Source: Variovorax sp. 679
Lineage (GTDB): Bacteria; Pseudomonadota; Gammaproteobacteria; Burkholderiales; Burkholderiaceae_C
Assembly (NCBI RefSeq): GCF_003952185.1
Contig: NZ_RXFS01000007.1
Location: 186,001-250,000 of the forward strand
Reading direction: 5' to 3'
Length of the DNA: 64,000 nt
The first letter of the stretch is position 1; each line of letters opens with the position of its first letter. The notes beneath the pieces were generated by a model, which did no database searches, was not told the origin of the DNA, and saw only the letters and a list, made by a program, of their open reading frames with translations. Shown here piece after piece: positions 8,550-15,153 of the stretch. Both the position numbers and the translations under genes were made by a program.

Positions 8550-9472
8550 GAGGCTTTCCCCTTCGGTGCCGGCACTTCGATGCCCGGGAAGATCTTGATG
8601 ACGGCGCTGTCGTCCTCGCGCGCATAGCCCGCGGTCGAGGCCTGCATGAACATCTGGTGCGCGGTGGACGACAGCGGCAGCGGAAACTTGCTCGCGCGCG
8701 CCACGTCGAGCACCAGCCCCAGGTCCTTCACGAAGATGTCCACGGCCGACAGCGGCGTGTAGTCGCCTGCGAGCACGTGCGCCATGCGGTTCTCGAACAT
8801 CCAGCTGTTGCCCGCACTGTGCGTGATGACTTCGTACAGCGCCGCCGGGTCCACGCCTTCGCGCAGGCCCAATGCCATGGCCTCGGCGGCGGCGGCGATG
8901 TGCACGCCAGCCAGCAACTGGTTGATGACCTTCACCTTGCTGCCCGCACCAGCGCTGTCGCCCAGGCGGTAGACCTTGGCTGCCATCGCGTCGAGCACGG
9001 CGCCGGCCTTCTCGTAGGCGGCGGGCTTGCCGGCGGTCATCATCGTCATCTGGCCGCTCGCGGCCTTGGCGGCGCCGCCGGAGATGGGGGCGTCGAGGTA
9101 GAGGATGCCCAGCTTCTCGAGGCGCGCTTCGAGCGCCACAGACCAGTTCGGATCGACGGTGGAGCACATCACGAACAGGCTGCCGGGCTTCATCGACGCG
9201 GCGCAGCCGGGCACGGTGCCGTCGCCGAACAGCACCGACTCGGTCTGCGCGGCGTTCACCACCACGCTGACCACGATGTCGCACTGCGCGCCGAGCGCGG
9301 CCAGCGTGTCGCAGGCCGTGCCGCCCTCGCGCGCGAAGGTTTCAGCGGCTTCGCGGCGCACGTCGAACACATGCGGCGCATGGCCTGCGCGGCGCAGCGA
9401 CTGTGCCATGCCGGCGCCCATGGCGCCCAGGCCCACGAGGCCGACGACGGGGGTGTTGTTGCTGGAAGTCAT
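8546..9472 (-). CDS. ltnD: L-threonate 2-dehydrogenase (beta-hydroxyacid dehydrogenase family)
   Basis: A 308-residue 3-hydroxyisobutyrate-dehydrogenase-like enzyme. GLGAMGAGMAQSL near residue 13 is the NAD(P) motif, LDAPISGGAAKAASG is the substrate motif, and GSKVKVINQLLAG holds the catalytic Lys. LtnD oxidises L-threonate to 2-oxo-tetronate, which OtnI/OtnK/OtnC take to dihydroxyacetone phosphate. Having both ltnD and denD in one operon means two stereoisomeric C4 acids could enter the same lower pathway. It lies 25 bp downstream of the transporter. Confidence 0.9.
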   Translation of the reverse strand: MTSSNNTPVVGLVGLGAMGAGMAQSLRRAGHAPHVFDVRREAAETFAREGGTACDTLAALGAQCDIVVSVVVNAAQTESVLFGDGTVPGCAASMKPGSLFVMCSTVDPNWSVALEARLEKLGILYLDAPISGGAAKAASGQMTMMTAGKPAAYEKAGAVLDAMAAKVYRLGDSAGAGSKVKVINQLLAGVHIAAAAEAMALGLREGVDPAALYEVITHSAGNSWMFENRMAHVLAGDYTPLSAVDIFVKDLGLVLDVARASKFPLPLSSTAHQMFMQASTAGYAREDDSAVIKIFPGIEVPAPKGKAS

Positions 9473-9497
9473 GCAGGAGTTCTTTCTCTTTCGCGGG

Positions 9498-10823
9498 TCA
9501 ACGATTCACGAGTTGCTTCGGCGTGAACCACACGCCGATGGCGCCGAGCACCAGCGCGCCGGCCAGCACGTACATGCCGATCTGCGTGCTGCCCGTCAGG
9601 TCCTTCAGATAGCCGATGAGATACGGGCTCACGAAGCCCGCGAGGTTGCCCACGGAGTTGATGGCCGCGATGCCGGCGGCGGCGGCCGTGCCCGTGAGGA
9701 ATGCGGTGGGCAGCGACCAGAAGAGCGGCGCGCAGGTCAGCACGCCGGCCGCGGCGAGCGAAAGGAACGCCAGCGACACGGCCGTGTTCTGCGTGTACGA
9801 GGCAGCGACGGTGAAGCCCACCGCGCCCATCATGGCCGGCACGATCAAGTGCCAGCGGCGCTCCTGGCGGCGGTCGGCGCTGCGGCCGAAGAGGTTCATC
9901 GCGACGATGGCGCAGAGGAACGGAATGGCGCTGAGCAGCCCGATGTTCAGGTTGCCCTGCACGCCCGTGGCCTTGACCAGCGTGGGCAGCCAGAAGGTGA
10001 GTGCGTATTGACCCATGACGAAGGCGAAGTAGATGAACGCCATCCACCATATGCGCGCATCGCGGAACACGCCAGCCACCGAGTGCGGGCCCTTCGCGCC
10101 GTGGGCGGCGTCCTTCGCCACCTCGCGCTGCAGCAGCGCCTTTTCCTCGGCGTTCAGCCAGCGCGCCTGGGCGATGCCGTTGTCGAGGTAGAAGAGCACC
10201 ATCAGGCCGATGAGCACCGCGGGGATGGCCTCGATCAGGAACATCCACTGCCAGCCGCTCATGGCCGAGACGCCGTGGAAGCTGTCCATGATCCAGCCCG
10301 ACAGCGGGTTGCCGAAGATGCCCGCCACCGGAATGGCCGACATGAACACCGCGATGATCCGCGCGCGCCGGTGCGCCGGGTACCAGTGCGTGAGGTAGAG
10401 GATCACGCCCGGATAGAAGCCCGCCTCGGCCAGACCGAGCAGGAAGCGCAGGATGTAGAAGCTGGTGGGCGTCTTCACGAACATGAAGCAGGCCGAGAGC
10501 AGGCCCCAGGTGATCATGATCCGCGCGATCCAGATGCGTGCGCCCACGCGGTTCAGCAGCAGGTTGCTCGGCACCTCGAAGAGGAAGTAGCCGAGGAAGA
10601 AGATGCCGGCGCCCAGGCCGAACACGGTCTCGCTGAAGCCCAGGTCCTGGCCCATCTGCAGCTTGGCGAAGCCGACGTTCACGCGGTCGAGGTACGCGAT
10701 CACGTAGCAGAGCATGAGGAAAGGCACGATGCGCCAGAACACCTTGGCGTAGGTGCGCTTTTCGAGCGCGGCATCGGCGGCGGCGGACGACACGGCGCCG
10801 GCCTGGAGGGTCGAGGAAGTCAT
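9498..10823 (-). CDS. MFS importer of the anion:cation symporter type (tartrate/phthalate-like)
   Basis: A 441-residue, 12-TM major facilitator of the ACS family. The segment LDRVNVGFAKLQMGQDLG after TM1, GLAEAGFYPGVILYLTHWYP, and LSGWIMD are hallmarks of hexuronate/tartrate/phthalate permeases. It likely imports the carboxylate substrate of the operon. ATG at 10823 is preferred; a TTG at 10865 in the same frame would put the start inside the probable operator. It is the first structural gene after the FadR-type regulator and a 122-bp gap. Confidence 0.88.
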   Translation of the reverse strand: MTSSTLQAGAVSSAAADAALEKRTYAKVFWRIVPFLMLCYVIAYLDRVNVGFAKLQMGQDLGFSETVFGLGAGIFFLGYFLFEVPSNLLLNRVGARIWIARIMITWGLLSACFMFVKTPTSFYILRFLLGLAEAGFYPGVILYLTHWYPAHRRARIIAVFMSAIPVAGIFGNPLSGWIMDSFHGVSAMSGWQWMFLIEAIPAVLIGLMVLFYLDNGIAQARWLNAEEKALLQREVAKDAAHGAKGPHSVAGVFRDARIWWMAFIYFAFVMGQYALTFWLPTLVKATGVQGNLNIGLLSAIPFLCAIVAMNLFGRSADRRQERRWHLIVPAMMGAVGFTVAASYTQNTAVSLAFLSLAAAGVLTCAPLFWSLPTAFLTGTAAAAGIAAINSVGNLAGFVSPYLIGYLKDLTGSTQIGMYVLAGALVLGAIGVWFTPKQLVNR

Positions 10824-10844
10824 GAGGGAGGTCTGTCTCGGATG

Positions 10845-10867
10845 ATTTGTCAGGTCATCATACAAAT
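10845..10867. promoter_or_regulatory. Probable GntR/FadR-type operator and promoter of the tetronate operon
   Basis: ATTTGT (10845-10850) and ACAAAT (10862-10867) form a perfect 6-bp inverted repeat around an 11-bp spacer. On the minus strand a TATGAT hexamer (10862-10857), a near-consensus -10, lies within it, 34 bp before the MFS ATG. The site sits between the FCD regulator and the genes it should control, so repression by promoter occlusion is the simplest model. Confidence 0.55.
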
Positions 10868-10945
10868 TTGAGTTTTGATGACTGACCCGGGTAAACCCTC
10901 GGAAAAACGCCTTCCGTCGGCTTTCTGGTGTCTTTGTGTGTCGGC

Positions 10946-11722
10946 TCAGCCGCCGACCGGCCAGCCCTCGACCAGCGGACGGGCGAGCTGCTCGCCTTCC
11001 TGCTGCCAGAACACCGGATCGGCCAGCTCGATGCGGCGGATCGCGTTGTCCATGTGGTTCTTGGCCGCCTCGCGCGCACGCAGCGGATCGCCGGCTTCGA
11101 TGGCTTCGACGATGCGCGCGTGCTCCTGCGCCACTTCGCGAGCGAAGTCGGCGCGGCGCGCCTCGTTGGCGCGCGTGACGCGGGTGGCGCCGTGCAGGAA
11201 CTGCCGCAGGTACTGCAGCGTGCCGATGAGGAAGGGGTTGCGCGCCGCCTCGGCGATGGCGCGGTGGAAGAGCACGTCCTCGTCGGCACCGTTGCCGCCC
11301 GCCGCTACCGCCGCGTGCAATGCGGCGATGGCGTCGCGGATGCGCTGCACGTCCTCGTCCGTGCGGCGCTCGGCGGCCAGCGCAGCCACCTCGGCCTCGA
11401 GCGCGCGGCGCAGCTCGACCATCTGGATCACGGCCTCGCGCGAGGCCACGTGCGGCATCTCGAAGCGCAGCGGTTCGACGCCGGCAGCGCGCACGTACAC
11501 GCCGCTGCCCTGGCGCGAATCAAGCAGCCCCAGCGACTTGAGCCGCGACACCGCCTCGCGCACCACGGTGCGGCTCACGCCGAACTGCTCGGCCAGCGCG
11601 GTCTCGGTCGGCAGCCGGTCGCCTTCGGACAGGCGCCCGCTGCGCACTTCGGCCGCGAGCGCATCGGCCACCTGATCGGCCAGGCGGACGGCGGGGGCGA
11701 TGGATTGGAAGCGGGCAGTCAT
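10946..11722 (-). CDS. GntR-family transcriptional regulator, FadR/FCD subfamily
   Basis: A 258-residue regulator. The winged helix is at about 12-80 (ALAEQFGVSRTVVREAVSRL, then GSGVYV). The helical FCD ligand domain has the expected metal ligands: Asp and His in DEDVLFHRAI, and His in QEHARIV and KNHMDN. FCD regulators usually sense carboxylic or sugar-acid ligands, in keeping with the threonate/erythronate operon immediately downstream on the same strand. It probably binds the palindrome at 10845-10867 and represses until ligand appears. Confidence 0.9.
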   Translation of the reverse strand: MTARFQSIAPAVRLADQVADALAAEVRSGRLSEGDRLPTETALAEQFGVSRTVVREAVSRLKSLGLLDSRQGSGVYVRAAGVEPLRFEMPHVASREAVIQMVELRRALEAEVAALAAERRTDEDVQRIRDAIAALHAAVAAGGNGADEDVLFHRAIAEAARNPFLIGTLQYLRQFLHGATRVTRANEARRADFAREVAQEHARIVEAIEAGDPLRAREAAKNHMDNAIRRIELADPVFWQQEGEQLARPLVEGWPVGG

Positions 11723-11731
11723 GGCGCGAAG

Positions 11732-11768
11732 GTGGTGGGGCCTGCGACTCTAACGCAGGGCCCGCCAC
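11732..11768. terminator. Strong hairpin between aceE-like gene and the FCD regulator
   Basis: A 15-bp stem (one mismatch, one G-T pair) spans 11732-11746 and 11754-11768 around the loop ACTCTAA. It begins 20 nt after the stop of the leftward E1 gene, so it may end that transcript. No T-run follows, so intrinsic termination is uncertain. It also overlaps the 5' region of the FCD regulator. Confidence 0.45.
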
Positions 11769-11787
11769 TTCCACGGCCACCGCGGGT

Positions 11788-14442
11788 TCAGCTCAGTGCG
11801 TGGCGCGCGGCGTTGGCGATGCTGCGCGCATCGACGCCGAAGAAGCCGCGCAGCGCAGCACGCGTGTCGCTGCGGCCGAAGCCGTCGGTGCCGAGCGTGA
11901 TGTAGCGGCGGCCCTCGGGCAGGAAGGCGCGCACGCTCTCGGGCACGGCGCGCACATAGTCGGTGGCGGCGACGATCGGCGCCTTGCCTTTGCCAAGCTG
12001 CTGCGCGATGAACGCGGTACCGGCTTCTTCACCCGCCAGCGCCCGCTGCTCGCAGGCCAGCCCGTCGCGCGCGAGCTCGCTCCAGCTCGTGACGCTGAAC
12101 ACCTCGGCCTCGATGCCCTCGTCGGCCAGCAGCTGCGCGGCCTTGACGACCTCGGTGAGGATCGCACCCGAGCCCATCAGCGTGACCTTCTTCTTTGCCT
12201 TGCCCGATGCCGGCGCGTAGCTGCCGAAGCGATAGCACCCGCGCAGGATGTCGCCTTCCGCGCCCTCGGGCACGTCAGGCTGCGCGTAGTTCTCGTTCAT
12301 GAGCGTGACGTAATAGAACACGTCCTGCTGCTCGACCATCATCTCGCGGATGCCCGCGTCGACGATCACCGCCATCTCGCCCGCGAAGGCCGGGTCGTAG
12401 GCCTTGCAGTTCGGGATGGTCGCGGCCACGAGGTGGCTGCTGCCGTCCTGGTGCTGCAGGCCTTCGCCGCCGAGCGTGGTACGGCCCGAGGTGGCGCCCA
12501 GCAAAAAGCCGCGCGCACGCTGGTCGGCCGCGGCCCAGATGGCGTCGCCCACGCGCTGGAAGCCGAACATCGAGTAGTAGATGTAGAAGGGCAGCATCGC
12601 CAGCCCGTGCACGCTGTAGCTGGTGGCGGCAGCGGTCCAGCTCGCGATGGCGCCGGCCTCGCTGATGCCCTCTTCGAGGATCTGCCCGTCGGTGGCCTCG
12701 CGGTAGCTCAGCACCGAGCCGATGTCTTCCGGCGCGTAGCGCTGGCCCACGCTCGAATAGATGCCGACCTGCTTGAAGAGGTTGGCCATGCCGAAAGTGC
12801 GCGCCTCGTCGGCCACGATGGGCACGATGCGCGGGCCCAGTGCCTTGTCCTTCATGAGGTTGCCCAGCATGCGCACGAAGGCCATGGTGGTGCTCATCTC
12901 CTTGCCGGCGGCGACGGTCGCGAACTGCGCATAGCTCGCGATGTCGGGCTTGGCCACCACCTCGCAGGCGGTCTCGCGGCGCGGCATGGCGCCGCCGAGC
13001 GCCTCGCGGTGCTGCCGCAGGTAGCGCATCTCGGCGCTGTCCTCGGCGGGGCGGTAGAAGTCCATCGAGGTGGCCTGCGCGTCGGTCAGCGGCAGGTTGA
13101 AGCGGTCGCGGAATTCGATGAGGTCCACGTCGCCCATCTTCTTGTGCGAGTGCGTGGTCATCTTGCCCTGCGCGGCGCTGCCCATGCCGTAGCCCTTCTT
13201 GGTGTGGGCGAGGATCACGGTGGGCTGGCCCTTGTGCCGGGCGGCGGCCGCGTAGGCGGCGTGGATCTTCACGAGGTCGTGGCCGCCGCGCTTCAGGCGG
13301 TCGATCTGCTCGTCGGTCATGCCTTCGGCCAGGCGCGCGAGTTCGGGGTTCTGGCCGAAGAAGTTGTCGCGGTTGAAGCGGCCGTCCTTGGCCGCGAAAG
13401 TCTGCATCTGGCCGTCGACGGTGTTGGCGAACACGCGGGCCAGCGCGCCGCTCAAGTCCTGCGCGAAGAGGCCGTCCCAGTCGCTGCCCCACACGAGCTT
13501 GATGACGTTCCAGCCAGCGCCGGCGAAGAGCTTCTCGAGCTCGTCGATGATGCGGCCGTTGCCGCGCACCGGTCCGTCGAGGCGCTGCAGGTTGCAGTTG
13601 ACGACCCACACGAGGTTGTCGAGCTTCTCGCGCGCGGCGAGCGTCAAGGCGCTCATCGACTCGGGCTCGTCCATCTCGCCGTCGCCGAACACGCCCCACA
13701 CCTTTCGGCCTTCGCAGTTCAGCAGGTTGCGGTGCGTGAGGTAGCGCATGAAGCGCGCGTGGTAGATCGAGCTGATGGGGCCGATGCCCATCGAGCCGGT
13801 CGGGAACTGCCAGAAGTCCGGCATCAGGTACGGATGCGGATAGCTGCAGAGGCCCCGCGCGCCGCTGCCGTCGACGAAGGCGGGGGCGGTGAGTTCCTGG
13901 CGGTAGTGCTTCAGGTCTTCCTCGCTGAGACGGCCTTCGAGGTACGCACGCGCATAGACGCCCGGCGCGCTGTGCGGCTGGAAGAACACGAGGTCGCCGC
14001 GATGCTGCTCGCTGCGCGCGTGGAAGAAATGATTGAAGCCGGTCTCGAAAAGGTCGGCCGCGCTGGCATAGCTGGCGATGTGGCCGCCGAGTTCGCCATA
14101 CGCCTGGTTGGCCTTGGCCACCATCGCGAGCGCGTTCCAGCGCATCAGCGAGGCGAGCTTTTCCTCGATGGCGAGGTCGCCCGGGAACGGTGGCTGGTCT
14201 TCCACCGCGATGGTGTTGACGTACGGCGTGGCGAGTTCGGGCTGCCAGCCGATGCGCTGCTGCCGCGCGAGACGCGCCAGCTCGACCAGCATCTGCCGCG
14301 CGCGCTGCGGCCCCTGCGTCTGCGCCATCGCCAGGAAGGCGTCGCGCCATTCGGCGGTCTCGGCGGGGTCGGGGTCGTGCGAGAGCTGCGTTTCATCCAG
14401 CAGCAGGGCGCGCATCTGGTCGGGCGAAATCGGGGCGTTCAT
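11788..14442 (-). CDS. Homodimeric 2-oxoacid dehydrogenase E1 (AceE/MdeB-like)
   Basis: An 884-residue thiamine-diphosphate enzyme collinear with AceE (887 in E. coli). It has FFQPHSAPGVYARAYLEGRL, the ThDP motif GDGEMDEPESMSAL ending in VVNCN, AHTKKGYGMG, and a transketolase-like central domain (IGSVLSYREATDGQILEEGI). The family decarboxylates pyruvate, or 2-oxobutyrate in MdeB, for transfer to a lipoyl E2. No E2 or E3 gene is near, unlike the usual aceEF-lpd operon, and a divergent Lrp-type regulator adjoins it as mdeR does mdeAB in Pseudomonas. I therefore avoid the symbol aceE. Substrate could be pyruvate or 2-oxobutyrate. Confidence 0.85.
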   Translation of the reverse strand: MNAPISPDQMRALLLDETQLSHDPDPAETAEWRDAFLAMAQTQGPQRARQMLVELARLARQQRIGWQPELATPYVNTIAVEDQPPFPGDLAIEEKLASLMRWNALAMVAKANQAYGELGGHIASYASAADLFETGFNHFFHARSEQHRGDLVFFQPHSAPGVYARAYLEGRLSEEDLKHYRQELTAPAFVDGSGARGLCSYPHPYLMPDFWQFPTGSMGIGPISSIYHARFMRYLTHRNLLNCEGRKVWGVFGDGEMDEPESMSALTLAAREKLDNLVWVVNCNLQRLDGPVRGNGRIIDELEKLFAGAGWNVIKLVWGSDWDGLFAQDLSGALARVFANTVDGQMQTFAAKDGRFNRDNFFGQNPELARLAEGMTDEQIDRLKRGGHDLVKIHAAYAAAARHKGQPTVILAHTKKGYGMGSAAQGKMTTHSHKKMGDVDLIEFRDRFNLPLTDAQATSMDFYRPAEDSAEMRYLRQHREALGGAMPRRETACEVVAKPDIASYAQFATVAAGKEMSTTMAFVRMLGNLMKDKALGPRIVPIVADEARTFGMANLFKQVGIYSSVGQRYAPEDIGSVLSYREATDGQILEEGISEAGAIASWTAAATSYSVHGLAMLPFYIYYSMFGFQRVGDAIWAAADQRARGFLLGATSGRTTLGGEGLQHQDGSSHLVAATIPNCKAYDPAFAGEMAVIVDAGIREMMVEQQDVFYYVTLMNENYAQPDVPEGAEGDILRGCYRFGSYAPASGKAKKKVTLMGSGAILTEVVKAAQLLADEGIEAEVFSVTSWSELARDGLACEQRALAGEEAGTAFIAQQLGKGKAPIVAATDYVRAVPESVRAFLPEGRRYITLGTDGFGRSDTRAALRGFFGVDARSIANAARHALS

Positions 14443-14471
14443 ATCGGCACTTTAGGCCGCAATGCGGAGAA

Positions 14472-14491
14472 TTAGCTACTGGCAAAGCTAA
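14472..14491. promoter_or_regulatory. Inverted repeat in divergent E1/Lrp intergenic region, probable Lrp-type operator
   Basis: TTAGCT (14472-14477) and AGCTAA (14486-14491) form a perfect dyad with an 8-bp spacer, inside the AT-richer 105-bp gap between the two divergent genes. Lrp/AsnC proteins bind such short imperfect dyads and frequently control an adjacent divergent gene. No clear sigma-70 hexamer pair with correct spacing was recognised. Confidence 0.45.
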
Positions 14492-14547
14492 ATCCTCGTT
14501 TACTTCGCAGCATAAAATTCCGCCGAATTCAAATTGAGCGGCATTTC

Positions 14548-15021
14548 ATGCAACTGGACGCCATCGACCTGCGCATTCTGGACGAGCTGCAACGCGACGG
14601 CGCGCTGTCGAACGTGGAGCTGGCGCGCCGCGTGCACCTGTCGCCGTCGCCCTGCCTGGCGCGTGTGAAGGTGCTGGAGGCCAATGGCGTGATCGACCGC
14701 TATGTGGCGCTCGCCAGCGCCAAGGCGCTCGGCCTGGGCCTCAACGTCTTCATCTCGATCAGCCTCACGACGCAAAGCAAGCAGTCGCTCGCCGACTTCG
14801 AGCAACGCATCGCCGAGCACGACGAGGTGATGGAGTGCTACCTGATGACGGGCGACAGCGACTACCTGATCCGCATCGCGGTGGCGGACATGGCGGCGCT
14901 GGAGAAATTCATCCTGGAACAGCTCACGCCGATTCCGGGGATCGAGAAGATCCGCTCGAGCTTTGCGCTCAAGCAGGTCAGATACAAAACGGCGCTGCCG
15001 TTGCCGGCAGCGCCAGGGTAG
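14548..15021 (+). CDS. Lrp/AsnC-family transcriptional regulator
   Basis: A 157-residue protein. The N-terminal helix-turn-helix (about 5-55, with LSNVELARRVHLSPSPCLAR) is followed by a RAM effector domain beginning VIDRYVALASAKALGLG and containing MECYLMTGDSDYLIRIA, the amino-acid-binding region. The ATG at 14548 follows GAGCGGC weakly. Divergence from the E1 gene suggests it controls that enzyme in response to an amino acid or 2-oxoacid. Comparison with BkdR or MdeR is reasonable but not decisive. Confidence 0.9.
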   Translation: MQLDAIDLRILDELQRDGALSNVELARRVHLSPSPCLARVKVLEANGVIDRYVALASAKALGLGLNVFISISLTTQSKQSLADFEQRIAEHDEVMECYLMTGDSDYLIRIAVADMAALEKFILEQLTPIPGIEKIRSSFALKQVRYKTALPLPAAPG

Positions 15022-15028
15022 TAGCACT

Positions 15029-15120
15029 CCCCCAGGCTTCGCGCACTTCGTGTCGCTTCGCCTGCCCCCTCGCCGGGGGCGACACCTGCGGCCCGGCAAA
15101 GCCGGTTCCGCGGTGTCTTC
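15029..15120. repeat. Intergenic repeat, copy A (about 92 bp)
   Basis: Starts CCCCCAGGCTTCGCGCACTT and ends GCCGGTTCCGCGGTGTC. It contains two internal hairpins: a C5/G5 stem around the variable centre, and CCGGCAAAGCCGG. It sits between the Lrp gene and the convergent phosphatase gene. Copies B and C occur in the same orientation elsewhere in the window. Confidence 0.85.
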
Positions 15121-15153
15121 CGAAAAGAGGCCGGGGGGATCCGGCCAAGCCGA

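Noticed and set aside
10824-10865. TTG start adding 14 residues to the MFS transporter
   Set aside because: It would begin inside the palindromic operator and put a charged extension before the normal N-terminus.
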